Below, one piece after another: positions 1 through 8,187 of a stretch of 64,000 nt of DNA. Source of the stretch: Oerskovia jenensis (GTDB lineage Bacteria; Actinomycetota; Actinomycetes; Actinomycetales; Cellulomonadaceae); NCBI RefSeq assembly GCF_016907235.1, contig NZ_JAFBBO010000001.1:4092001-4156000 (forward strand), in the 5' to 3' direction. The first letter of the stretch is position 1; each line of letters opens with the position of its first letter. The notes beneath the pieces were generated by a model. The model worked only from the letters and a program-made list of their open reading frames with translations. It searched no databases and was not told the DNA's origin. The translations under genes were made by a program, and so were the position numbers.

Positions 1-493
1 CGTAGGCGAGCACGGGCGTCGGGAGCGCGGACGGCAGGATCGACGCCTCGACGCCCGCAGCCGTGAACACCGCGGCGCTGTCGAGCGCGAACGTGTGCGA
101 GTGGTGCCGGGCGTCGTAGCCGATGACGACGCGCGGCGTCTGCCCCGGCAGGGCGTCGCGCAGGAACGACGCGAGGCCCGCCGCGGCCCGGATCACGACC
201 GCGCGGTTCATGCGGTTGGGTCCTGCCGCCATCTCGCCGCGCAGGCCCGCGGTGCCGAACTGGAGCGTGCCGACGAAGCGGTCGCGCAGCTCGGCCCGTG
301 CCCGGGCGCGCACCTCGTGGTCGCGCGGGTCGGGGGAGTCGGCCTCCGCGAGGAGCGTGCGAAGCTCGGCCTGGTCGCGCGGCTCGGGGTCCGCCTCGAT
401 CCAGGACTCGACCTGCGCCAGGAAGGACGCGTGGCCCTGCCCGGCCTCGTAGCCGGGGTCGTCCACGTCGAGGAAGTCCTGTGGGTTCGTCAT
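1..493 (-). CDS. phospho-sugar mutase (PmmB/phosphopentomutase-like), 3' part outside window
   Basis: N-terminal 164 residues of an alpha-D-phosphohexomutase family enzyme; the gene runs off the left edge. The family signature FGTAGLRGEM is seen around residues 79-88, followed by a Rossmann-like strand (VVIGYDARHHS). The phosphoserine loop (TASHNP) would lie just beyond the edge, so catalytic competence cannot be checked. The ATG at 493 lies one base after the stop of the purine nucleoside phosphorylase gene, so the two are surely co-transcribed. Known actinobacterial order (deoD-pmmB in Mycobacterium) suggests it interconverts sugar-1- and sugar-6/5-phosphates, here plausibly the pentose-1-phosphate released by the upstream enzyme. 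The substrate is inferred, not visible. Confidence 0.85.
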   Translation of the reverse strand, partial: MTNPQDFLDVDDPGYEAGQGHASFLAQVESWIEADPEPRDQAELRTLLAEADSPDPRDHEVRARARAELRDRFVGTLQFGTAGLRGEMAAGPNRMNRAVVIRAAAGLASFLRDALPGQTPRVVIGYDARHHSHTFALDSAAVFTAAGVEASILPSALPTPVLAY

Positions 494-494
494 G

Positions 495-1334
495 TCACAC
501 CAGCTTCGCGATCTCGGCGAGCAGGGAGCTGATCCGGGGGCCGGCCGCCTGGCCGGCCTCGATGACCTCGCCGTGCGAGAGCGGCGTGGGGCTGATGCCC
601 GCAGCGAGGTTCGTGACCAACGAGATGCCCAGCACCTCGAGGCCCGCGTGGCGGGCTGCGATGGCCTCGAGCGTGGTCGACATGCCCACCAGGTCCGCCC
701 CCAGGACGCCCGCCATGCGCACCTCGGCCGGGGTCTCGTAGTGCGGTCCGGGGAACTGGGCGTACACGCCCTCGCCGAGCGAGCCGTCGACCGACCGGGC
801 CAGGTCCCGCAGGCGCGGGGAGTACAGGTCCGTGAGGTCGACGAACGTCGCGCCCTCCAGGGGCGAGGTGGCGGTGAGGTTGAGGTGGTCGCGGATGAGC
901 ACCGGGGTGCCCGGGCCGTGGTCGAGGTTCAGGCCGCCGCAGCCGTTGGTGAGGATCACGGTCTGCGCGCCGGTCGCCGCCGCGGTCCGCACGCCGTGCA
1001 CGACGTGGCGCACGCCCTTGCCCTCGTACAGGTGGGTGCGCGAGCCGAGCACGAGCGCGTGGCGGACCGAGCCGTCGGCGCGCTCGATCCGGATCGAGCG
1101 CGTCGTCGCGACGTGGCCGGCGACGGCGGGCTTCGAGAACCCGGGGATCTCGTTCGTGGGGATCTCCGCGACGACGTCGCCCAGGAGCTCTGCCGCCCCG
1201 CCCCAGCCCGACCCGAGCACGAGGGCGACGTCGTGGCCCTCGATCCCGGTGGCTTCGGCGATGTGGTCCGCAGCGGCGCGGGCCACGAGGAACGGGTCGG
1301 TCGTGGGGTCGTCGAGAGACAAGGTCGTCGTCAT
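495..1334 (-). CDS. deoD: purine nucleoside phosphorylase
   Basis: 279 aa, the usual length for trimeric (PNP/MTAP family) purine nucleoside phosphorylase, which cleaves (deoxy)inosine and guanosine with phosphate to free base plus (deoxy)ribose-1-phosphate. Visible family motifs are VLGSGWGG (phosphate loop, about residue 39), TNGCGG, the FPGPHYETPAE substrate loop and VGMSTTLEAIAARH, then a TN pair that in the family contacts the purine. It ends one base before the phospho-sugar mutase start, giving a two-gene salvage operon. The start ATG is preceded on the minus strand by TAGCCT and six bases with no Shine-Dalgarno, so the mRNA is probably leaderless. The symbol follows actinobacterial usage; this is not the hexameric E. 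coli DeoD fold. Confidence 0.93.
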   Translation of the reverse strand: MTTTLSLDDPTTDPFLVARAAADHIAEATGIEGHDVALVLGSGWGGAAELLGDVVAEIPTNEIPGFSKPAVAGHVATTRSIRIERADGSVRHALVLGSRTHLYEGKGVRHVVHGVRTAAATGAQTVILTNGCGGLNLDHGPGTPVLIRDHLNLTATSPLEGATFVDLTDLYSPRLRDLARSVDGSLGEGVYAQFPGPHYETPAEVRMAGVLGADLVGMSTTLEAIAARHAGLEVLGISLVTNLAAGISPTPLSHGEVIEAGQAAGPRISSLLAEIAKLV

Positions 1335-1340
1335 AGGACG

Positions 1341-1346
1341 AGGCTA
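1341..1346 (-). promoter_or_regulatory. -10 box of leaderless promoter for purine nucleoside phosphorylase
   Basis: TAGCCT on the minus strand followed by six bases and the ATG. No ribosome binding site lies between, so transcription would begin at or next to the start codon. No strong -35 is seen. Confidence 0.55.
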
Positions 1347-1444
1347 TCCGTTCTGGGGCCCTGCGCCCCGCGGAACGCCCGTCGTCCCTCGCGCGCGTCG
1401 ATCTGTCCGCATGCTGACACGAACTGTCCTCGGATGCTGACAGA

Positions 1445-2893
1445 ATGGCACCCGTGACGAACGAGAACCCCGACCTGCAGGCCACCCGCATCGTGATCCT
1501 GGGCGGTGGACCCGGAGGCTACGAGGCCGCGCTCGTCGCCCGCCGGCTCGGCGCCGACGTGACCGTCGTCGAGCGCCAGGGCCTCGGCGGTGCCGCCGTG
1601 CTCACCGACGTGGTCCCGTCCAAGACCCTCATCGCGACCGCCGACTGGATGACCATCGCCGACCGCGCGGCCGACCTCGGCATCCGGCTGCCCGTGGACA
1701 CGGCCAAGGCCGCGCACCCCGCGATGCGCCGCCACATGGTGGACCTCGACGCGGTCAACACCCGCGTCATGGCGCTCGCGGCCGCGCAGTCGGCGGACAT
1801 CCACGCGCGCCTCGAGCGTGAGGGCGTCCGGGTGCTGATCGGGCAGGGGCGCCTCGACGGACCGACGCGTGTGCACGTCACGCTCCAGGAGGACGCGGCC
1901 GAGCTCACGGTGGACGCCGACGTGATCCTGCTCGCCCTGGGCGCGACGCCCCGCGTCCTGCCGACCGCGATCCCCGACGGCGAGCGCATCCTCACGTGGA
2001 CCCAGCTCTACAACCTCAAGGAGCTCCCCGAGCGCCTGATCGTCGTCGGCTCGGGCGTCACGGGAGCCGAGTTCGCGGGTGCCTACAACGCGCTGGGCTC
2101 CGACGTCGTGCTCGTCTCGAGCCGTGACCGCGTGCTGCCGGGCGAGGACGCCGACGCGGCCGAGCTCATCGAAGGGGTCTTCCGCTCGCGCGGCATGACG
2201 GTCATGTCGCGCACGCGCGCCGAGGCCGCGGTGCGCACCGACGAGGGCGTCGAGGTCACGCTCGCCGACGGCCGCGTGGTCAAGGGCTCGCACGTGCTCC
2301 TCGCGGTCGGGTCCATCCCCTCGACCGCGGGCATCGGCCTCGAGGAGGCCGGCGTCCGGCTCACGCCGAGCGGCCACGTCCAGGTCGACAAGGTCTCGCG
2401 CACCTCGGTCCGTGGCATCTACGCGGCGGGCGACTGCACGGGCATCCTGCCGCTCGCCTCGGTCGCCGCGATGCAGGGCCGCGTGGCCATGTCGCACGCC
2501 CTGGGCGACGCCGTGAGCCCCATCAAGCTGCGCACGGTCGCCGCGAACATCTTCACGGCCCCCGAGATCGCGACGGTCGGGTACAGCGAGGAGAAGCTCA
2601 AGGAGCAGGGGTCCAAGTACGTGACCACGACGCTCCCGCTGGCCCGCAACCCGCGCGCCAAGATGCTCGGGATGCGTGACGGGTTCGTCAAGCTCTTCGC
2701 GCACCCCGAGGCGAGCGTCGTCCTGGGCGGCGTCGTCGTGGCCCCGCGCGCGAGCGAGCTGATCTTCCCCATCACGCTCGCGGTCGCGCACCGCCTCACG
2801 GTCGACGACGTCGCCGAGGCCTTCACGGTCTACCCGTCGTTGTCCGGGTCGATCGCCGAGGTCGCGCGCATGCTTCACCACCGCGAGGACTGA
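1445..2893 (+). CDS. lpdA: NAD(P)H-quinone dehydrogenase, LpdA-type flavoprotein (no redox disulfide)
   Basis: 482 aa, FAD- and NAD(P)-binding flavoprotein of the dihydrolipoamide dehydrogenase fold. An N-terminal GGGPGGYEAAL dinucleotide loop (about residue 20), a second GSGVTGAEFA loop (about 202) and the YAAGDCTG FAD motif (about 330) are seen. The active-site segment that is CxxxxC in lipoamide dehydrogenase reads GLGGAAVLTDVVPSK, with no cysteine at either position, and the C-terminal His-Glu catalytic pair is replaced (VYPSLSGS). Mycobacterial LpdA (Rv3303c) lacks a working disulfide in the same way and reduces quinones, so a quinone reductase role is the best call; it should not be annotated as a pyruvate dehydrogenase E3. 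Start ATG chosen; GTG at 1454 is an alternative. Confidence 0.85.
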   Translation: MAPVTNENPDLQATRIVILGGGPGGYEAALVARRLGADVTVVERQGLGGAAVLTDVVPSKTLIATADWMTIADRAADLGIRLPVDTAKAAHPAMRRHMVDLDAVNTRVMALAAAQSADIHARLEREGVRVLIGQGRLDGPTRVHVTLQEDAAELTVDADVILLALGATPRVLPTAIPDGERILTWTQLYNLKELPERLIVVGSGVTGAEFAGAYNALGSDVVLVSSRDRVLPGEDADAAELIEGVFRSRGMTVMSRTRAEAAVRTDEGVEVTLADGRVVKGSHVLLAVGSIPSTAGIGLEEAGVRLTPSGHVQVDKVSRTSVRGIYAAGDCTGILPLASVAAMQGRVAMSHALGDAVSPIKLRTVAANIFTAPEIATVGYSEEKLKEQGSKYVTTTLPLARNPRAKMLGMRDGFVKLFAHPEASVVLGGVVVAPRASELIFPITLAVAHRLTVDDVAEAFTVYPSLSGSIAEVARMLHHRED

Positions 2894-3815
2894 GGCGCGG
2901 GCGCCGGCCCAGGCGCGTGCGCACGGCGAGCCCGGCGCACACCACGACCGCGAGGCCCCCGGCGACCGTCGGCCAGGTGAGCGGCTCGCCCAGAAGGAGC
3001 GCGGCCCACCCGATGGTCAGCACCGGTTGGACGAGCTGCACCTGGCTGACCTGGGCCATCGGTCCGACGGCGAGGCCGCGGTACCACGCGAAGAAGCCGA
3101 GGAACATGCTCACCGCGCCCAGGTAGGCGAACGCCGCCCACTGCGTCGCGGTCGCGGCGGGCGGGGCGTGCCACGCGGAGGCGGTCGTGAGCGCGAGCAT
3201 GAGCGGCGAGGCCAGGACGAGGGCCCAGGACACGGTCTGCCACGGGCCCAGCTCGCGCGCGAGCAGGCCGCCCTCGGCGTAGCCGGCGGCCGCAGCCAGG
3301 ACCGCGCCGAACAGCAGCAGGTCGGACAGGTGCAGGCTCAGGCCGCCGCCGCCCTGGAGCCCGGTGAAGGCCACCGCCGCGAGGGCGCCTGCGGTCGCGA
3401 AGCCCCAGAACGAGGTCGGCGGGCGTTCAGAGGTGCGGAGCACCACGAGGACCGCCGTCGCAGCGGGGAGCAGTGCGACGACGACGGCGCCGTGGCTCGC
3501 GGAGGCGGTCCGCAGCGCGACCGACGTCAGCAGGGGGAAGCCGACGACCACCCCGGCGGCGACGACCGCCAGCCGGGCCCACTGCCCCCGACGAGGGAGG
3601 CGCTGACGGGTCACGGCCAGGCAGACGGCGGCGAGGGTCGCCGCAAGGACCGCACGCGCCGATCCCACGAACACGGGGGACAGGCTCTCGACCGCGAGCC
3701 TCGTGAACGGCATCGTGAACGAGAAGGCCACCACGCCGAGCAACCCCCACGACAGGCCCGACGTACCGGATAGCACAAGGCGCTTCGTGGCGATAGCGCT
3801 ACTCTTCTGACTCAT
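2823..3815 (-). CDS. EamA-family (DMT superfamily) metabolite exporter
   Basis: 330 aa with about ten predicted membrane segments in two EamA repeats, starting with a helix at residues 17-35 (GLSWGLLGVVAFSF) and ending with LTWPTVAGGLAVVVCAGLAV before a basic tail. The EamA signature GEPLTWPTVAG is present in the second repeat. It likely exports a small metabolite, possibly an amino acid or a pyridoxal-derived compound, because it is divergent from a MocR regulator; the substrate is unknown. The 3' end overlaps lpdA on the other strand by 71 nt. The start is uncertain: the ATG at 3815 shares bases with the start of the divergent gene, and a GTG 13 codons further in is an alternative just before the first helix. 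Confidence 0.75.
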   Translation of the reverse strand: MSQKSSAIATKRLVLSGTSGLSWGLLGVVAFSFTMPFTRLAVESLSPVFVGSARAVLAATLAAVCLAVTRQRLPRRGQWARLAVVAAGVVVGFPLLTSVALRTASASHGAVVVALLPAATAVLVVLRTSERPPTSFWGFATAGALAAVAFTGLQGGGGLSLHLSDLLLFGAVLAAAAGYAEGGLLARELGPWQTVSWALVLASPLMLALTTASAWHAPPAATATQWAAFAYLGAVSMFLGFFAWYRGLAVGPMAQVSQVQLVQPVLTIGWAALLLGEPLTWPTVAGGLAVVVCAGLAVRTRLGRRPRLSPRGGEACARPRRSTRTTTGRP

Positions 3816-3828
3816 GAACAACGATAGC
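3770..3828. promoter_or_regulatory. divergent eamA/mocR regulatory region with three GATAGC repeats
   Basis: ATAGC occurs three times on the plus strand at 3770-3774, 3793-3797 and 3824-3828, each preceded by G, around the overlapping start codons (CATG at 3813-3816). MocR regulators usually bind direct repeats in the promoter they share with a divergent gene. Candidate -10 boxes are TACTCT (3800-3805, plus) and TATCGT (3826-3821, minus); each lies inside the first codons of the opposite gene. Confidence 0.45.
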
Positions 3829-5223
3829 AGCGGTCGAATCGTGGCAGCGCTCCGCGAGTGGATCGCCGATGCCCCTCCCGGTGCTCGCCTGCCCTCGAGC
3901 CGTGCGCTGAGCGCCGAGCACGGCGCGAGCCCCGTCACGGTGGCCAAGGCGGTACGGACCCTGGTCGCGCTCGGGCTCGCCGAGACCCGTCCCGGCGTCG
4001 GCACCTTCGTCCGGCTCGTGCGGACCCCGCGGCCCGCCGACCACGCCTGGCAGACCGCGGCGCTCGGCCCCCCGCACGGACGTGGCACCCAGATCTCGCG
4101 GACCCAGCACGCCCCGGGGCCCGACGTGATCGGTCTGCACTCCGGGTACCCCGACCGCGAGCTCCTGCCGGAGCGCCTGGTGCGCGCCGCCGTCACGCGC
4201 GCGGCCCGCACCGACGCGGCCCTGCGGCGCGCCCCCGTCGAGGGGCTGCCGGAGCTCCGGTCGTGGTTCGCGACCGAGCTCGCGGCCTCCGTGCCGGTCG
4301 GTGTGACCCCGGCGACGGCCCGGGACGTCCTGATCCTCCCGGGCAGCCAGAGCGGCCTGAGCTCGATCTTCCGCGCCGTGGTGGGCCACGGCCGACCCCT
4401 CCTGATCGAGTCGCCGACCTACTGGGGGGCGATCCTCGCTGCCGCGCAGGCGGGCGTCGAGCTGGTGCCCGTCCCGTCGGGAACGCGAGGTCCCGACCCC
4501 GACGACGTCGCGAGGGCATTCGAGCGGTCCGGTGCCCGCGCGTTCTACGCCCAGCCGACGTACGCCAACCCCACCGGCGCGCAGTGGTCCGCCCGACGCG
4601 GTCGGGACGTGCTCGACGTCGTCCGTCGGTACGGGGCGTTCCTCGTCGAGGACGACTGGGCGCACGACCTGGCGATCGACACCGAGCCCCGACCAGTCGC
4701 CGCGCACGACGACGACGGGCACGTGATCTACCTGCGCTCGCTCACCAAGAGCGTCTCGCCGTCCCTGCGCGTGGCCGCCGTCGTCGCCCGCGGTCCCGTG
4801 CGTGACCGTGTCCTGGCCGACCGGGGAGCGACGTCCATGTACGTCAGCGGGCTGCTGCAGGCCGCGGCGCTCGACGTCGTGACCCAACCCGCCTGGCGCA
4901 GCCACCTGCGTGGCGTCCGCACCCAGCTCCGCTCGCGCCGCGACCTGCTCGCCGAGTCGTTGCGCGAGCACGTCCCCGAGGCCGTGCTCGACCGTGTGCC
5001 CGCGGGAGGGCTCAACCTCTGGGTCCGCCTGCCCGACGGGACCGACGTCGACCGGTTCGCGCGAGAGTGCGAGGCGCGCGGCGTCCTCGTCGCGCCCGGC
5101 GCCGAGTGGTTCCCTGCCGAGGCGGCGGGCCCCTACGTCCGGCTGGGCTACGCCGGGCCCGGCCCGGACCGCTTCCCCGAGGCGGCTCGGCGGATCGCCG
5201 AGTCGCTGCACGCGGCCCGCTGA
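3814..5223 (+). CDS. MocR-type transcriptional regulator (GntR winged helix fused to fold-type I aminotransferase)
   Basis: 469 aa. Residues 6-67 form a GntR winged helix (RLPSSRALSAEHGASPVTVAKAV region, then GLAETRPGVGTFV). Residues about 100-465 are an aminotransferase-like domain with the PLP lysine in SLTKSVSPSLR (about residue 312), NPTG (about 251) and EDDWAHD. In this family the PLP domain senses vitamin B6 or an amine ligand and controls a neighbouring transporter or B6 gene. The divergent EamA exporter is the likely target. Starts at ATG 3814, whose A and T are shared with the divergent ATG. The gene terminates in a tandem 15-bp duplication. Confidence 0.88.
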   Translation: MNNDSSGRIVAALREWIADAPPGARLPSSRALSAEHGASPVTVAKAVRTLVALGLAETRPGVGTFVRLVRTPRPADHAWQTAALGPPHGRGTQISRTQHAPGPDVIGLHSGYPDRELLPERLVRAAVTRAARTDAALRRAPVEGLPELRSWFATELAASVPVGVTPATARDVLILPGSQSGLSSIFRAVVGHGRPLLIESPTYWGAILAAAQAGVELVPVPSGTRGPDPDDVARAFERSGARAFYAQPTYANPTGAQWSARRGRDVLDVVRRYGAFLVEDDWAHDLAIDTEPRPVAAHDDDGHVIYLRSLTKSVSPSLRVAAVVARGPVRDRVLADRGATSMYVSGLLQAAALDVVTQPAWRSHLRGVRTQLRSRRDLLAESLREHVPEAVLDRVPAGGLNLWVRLPDGTDVDRFARECEARGVLVAPGAEWFPAEAAGPYVRLGYAGPGPDRFPEAARRIAESLHAAR

Positions 5224-5250
5224 CCCGGCTCCCGCTGACCCGGCTCCCGC
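5221..5250 (+). repeat. tandem 15-bp direct repeat at the mocR stop codon
   Basis: TGACCCGGCTCCCGC occurs twice back to back. The first copy begins with the mocR stop codon and the last base of the second copy is part of the stop codon of the convergent gene. Confidence 0.9.
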
Positions 5251-7988
5251 TACCCGGCGGGGGCGGGCTCCTGCCCGGGTTGCACCACGGTCACGAGCGG
5301 GCGGTGGTCGGACGAGACGTCGACCAGGACGCGGAAGCGATCGAACGTGAGGCCCGACCCGAACATCCAGTCGATCCGGTGCCGCGGCGCGTCGGCGGGC
5401 GACGTGAGGTCGTCGGGGTTCCCTGCCGTGTCCTGCCCGCTGAGCAGGCCCTGGGACTCGACGAGGGTGATCTCCTCCCAGTCCGGCTCGGCGTTGAGGT
5501 CGCCCGCGAGCAGATAGGCCCCGTCGACGGGCTCGGCGGCGAACAGCGCGTCGAGCTGGTTGATCCGGGTGGGGGCGTTCTGCTCGCGGTGCTGCAGGTG
5601 CACCGAGGTCACGCGCACCCCGCCCGGCCAGGCGCCGGCGGCCTCGCCCCGAGGGGTCACGGTCGCCGAGATCGCCGAGCGGTGCTGAGGGCCTGCCCCG
5701 AAGGGCAGAGCGACCCGGGAGACGTCGGCCACGGTGACCGCTGACGGGTCCCACAGGATCGCGTTCCCGAACTGGCGGTCGGCCGCCCCGACGAACGCGA
5801 TCTCCATGCCCGTGGCCCGCGCGAGATAGGTGCCCATGTCGACGCCTCCGCCGAGCACCCAGCCGCGCGAGACCTCCTGGAGCGTCACGACCTGGGCGCC
5901 CGAGTCGCGGATCGTCGCGGCGACGTCGTCGAGCTCGACCGACGGGGTCGCGCTGACCCCGTAGTGCAGGTTCCAGTCGAGGACGACGAGTCCCGCCCCG
6001 GACCGGGCCGCTGCGCCGCTGGTCGGGGCGCCGTCGCGCGGCAGGTCGACCAGCTGCACGACGGCGCCACCCACGGCCAGGACCGTGACCGCGGCGACGA
6101 GGGGAAGCGCGATGCGCACGCTCGGAGGAGCGACGCGTGCCGAGGCCACCGTGCCCGCGGCAGCCGACGGCAGGGGCCGCGTCCGCCGCAGCCCGGCGAT
6201 CCCGAGGACGAGCACCACGACGAGCGGCACGGCGGCGTTGGGCACGGGCAGCGGCACGTCGTAGTCGAGCTGGTAGACGAGCAGCGGCAGGATGAGCCCC
6301 AGCCCGACGGCGGTGCTCGCCCCGGCAACTCGCAGCCAGCCGATCTCCCGGGCGGGCCGGGTGAGGGAGTGCACGACGGCGTCGGTCGAGGCGACGCCCA
6401 GACCCACGATGCAGACCAGGAAGGCCCAGGACATCAGGCTCTCGAGGTCCTCGGTCCGTCCGGGCAGGACGAAGACCACGAGCGCGAACGCCACGAGGGC
6501 CACGAGGTCGGCCGACCGGCCCACGACCGACAGGAGGACGTTGCCCCCGGGGCGGCTCGACCGCGCGGTCCCCCGGATCGTCGTGAGGCCGATCATGAGC
6601 GCCGAGAAGGCGACGGCCCCTGCCGCGACGGACAGGGGCAGGCCCGTCTGCGAGGCGATGAAGGCCGGGTTGCCGAAGGTCATGACCCCCAGCGCGAGAT
6701 AGGGCCCGAGCACCCAGATCCCGCGGGCCCCGGGCGCGGCGGTGTCCCCGCGCAGCAGCCAGGCAGCGACGACGGCGAGCCCGCCGAGGGCCAGGGGACC
6801 GGCCCAGGCGAGCAGGCCCGTGCGCCAGTAGGCGTCCCACGTCCCGTACAGCAGGCTCACTCCTGCCGCGCCGAGGATGCCCAGGGCGGTGCCCAGTGCG
6901 ACCATCCGGCCGTTCGCCAAGGGGGTCCAGCCCCCCACCCGGTCGGGGGAGTCGTCGGCGGGGGCCGGTCGCACGCCGCTCACGAACGCGGCGACGATGA
7001 CGAGCGTGGCCACCGCGAGCGAGGCGCCCCCGAGGCCCAGGCCGTAGCGGGCCGAGCCGAGCGCCCCTCCCGAGTCAGCGGCGATCCCGAGTGCCTGCAG
7101 CCCCAGCCGCCACCCGACCAGGGCGAGGACCGCCCCGAGCGTGACCCGTCCCGAGATCGGCAGCCGTGCGGCGATGATCGTGACGGCGAGCGCGGGGGCC
7201 GCGTACGTGACCAGCGCCGTTCCGGCGGCGACGGTCACGCCCGCGGCGAAGGCCCGGTCCAGCAGGGGGCCGCTCGCCCGGATCATCTCGACCGCGAGCG
7301 CCGTGACGACCGTGAGCAGGAGCAGACGGGCGGCGTTCCCCCGGCCGAGGCGGGTCACGTGGCGGGCGGCGTGGGAGATCTGCCGTCGCGTGGGGAACGG
7401 GTTCGTGGACGCGGCCACGGTGGGGGCCGTGTCCTCGGTGCCGGTGGCGGGTCCCGCCAGGGTGAGCGTCGAGAGGGTGTGCGACGAGGGGGTGTCGAGG
7501 GGCTCCGCCGGGGGCGGCGCGACGGGCCCGGCCGGGGGTGCGGGGTCCGCCGCCGGGGTGGTGCGCTGCTCCTGCGAGAGGGTCGGTGCGAAGCGTGCGG
7601 CACGTTCGCGCCACGCAGAGGGGGTCGGTGGCGTCTCGGTCGACACGTCGACCCGCTCCCACGCGCTGGTGCCGGCCGTCGCCGGCCCGGTGCCCGGGGT
7701 CGCCTGCTCGGACCGGGGGCGCGGCGCGGTCGGACCGGCCGCCGTGACCGGGCGGGCAGTGGTGGGCAGCGCGCTCGTCGCCGGACGGGCCGCCGGCAGT
7801 GCGCCGGTGGACGGCGACGACCGCCACGACGAGCCCGCCTGGCGTTCGAGGGCGGCCTGCTCGGCGGCGCGTCGCTCGGCGCGCGTGCGGGGCCGGGCGG
7901 GACCGGCGTCCGGTACGGGAGGAGGCGGGCTCGTCGAGGCTCGGCGGTCGTCCGGGTCCTGGCTGCTCGTACGGTGCTCGTCGGTCAC
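5250..7988 (-). CDS. large multi-pass membrane protein with C-terminal endonuclease/exonuclease/phosphatase domain
   Basis: 912 aa. Residues 1 to about 205 are Pro/Ala/Arg-rich and lack membrane segments. About 215-640 carries a dozen or more hydrophobic helices. The last 265 residues are an EEP-fold hydrolase: VLDWNLHYG, TLQEV (catalytic Glu), GDLNAEPD, RIDWMFG and a terminal SDHRPL motif are all present, so metal-dependent phosphodiesterase or phosphatase activity is expected. Topology suggests the domain sits on one membrane face, possibly acting on a lipid headgroup or extracellular nucleic acid; this is inference. GTG start chosen because the minus strand shows TACGGT six bases upstream. 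It converges on mocR with a 26-base gap. Confidence 0.75.
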   Translation of the reverse strand: MTDEHRTSSQDPDDRRASTSPPPPVPDAGPARPRTRAERRAAEQAALERQAGSSWRSSPSTGALPAARPATSALPTTARPVTAAGPTAPRPRSEQATPGTGPATAGTSAWERVDVSTETPPTPSAWRERAARFAPTLSQEQRTTPAADPAPPAGPVAPPPAEPLDTPSSHTLSTLTLAGPATGTEDTAPTVAASTNPFPTRRQISHAARHVTRLGRGNAARLLLLTVVTALAVEMIRASGPLLDRAFAAGVTVAAGTALVTYAAPALAVTIIAARLPISGRVTLGAVLALVGWRLGLQALGIAADSGGALGSARYGLGLGGASLAVATLVIVAAFVSGVRPAPADDSPDRVGGWTPLANGRMVALGTALGILGAAGVSLLYGTWDAYWRTGLLAWAGPLALGGLAVVAAWLLRGDTAAPGARGIWVLGPYLALGVMTFGNPAFIASQTGLPLSVAAGAVAFSALMIGLTTIRGTARSSRPGGNVLLSVVGRSADLVALVAFALVVFVLPGRTEDLESLMSWAFLVCIVGLGVASTDAVVHSLTRPAREIGWLRVAGASTAVGLGLILPLLVYQLDYDVPLPVPNAAVPLVVVLVLGIAGLRRTRPLPSAAAGTVASARVAPPSVRIALPLVAAVTVLAVGGAVVQLVDLPRDGAPTSGAAARSGAGLVVLDWNLHYGVSATPSVELDDVAATIRDSGAQVVTLQEVSRGWVLGGGVDMGTYLARATGMEIAFVGAADRQFGNAILWDPSAVTVADVSRVALPFGAGPQHRSAISATVTPRGEAAGAWPGGVRVTSVHLQHREQNAPTRINQLDALFAAEPVDGAYLLAGDLNAEPDWEEITLVESQGLLSGQDTAGNPDDLTSPADAPRHRIDWMFGSGLTFDRFRVLVDVSSDHRPLVTVVQPGQEPAPAG

Positions 7989-7994
7989 GGCCCG

Positions 7995-8000
7995 ACCGTA
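7995..8000 (-). promoter_or_regulatory. -10 box of leaderless promoter for the EEP membrane protein
   Basis: TACGGT on the minus strand, six bases before the GTG, with no ribosome binding site between. Confidence 0.45.
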
Positions 8001-8187
8001 CCCGTGGCCGGTGGCGCCGCGACAGTGGCACGCGCGGCCGGGCCGACGGCCGGGTCCGCTTCACCCGGCACGGACCGAGGGGGGATGTGATCGACCTCAC
8101 ACTCGACGCCTCCTCGTGCCACACTGAGAGCCAGTCGTCGACGACCCGGGCAGCCGCTCACCGTGCCGTGCCGGGAGGGAGGCCAGC

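Noticed and set aside
1331-2881. Long open frame opposite lpdA, and many similar long frames opposite other genes
   Set aside because: High GC content yields long antisense frames; their composition is Arg/Gly/Asp/Val-rich without domains, while the opposite frames carry clear families.
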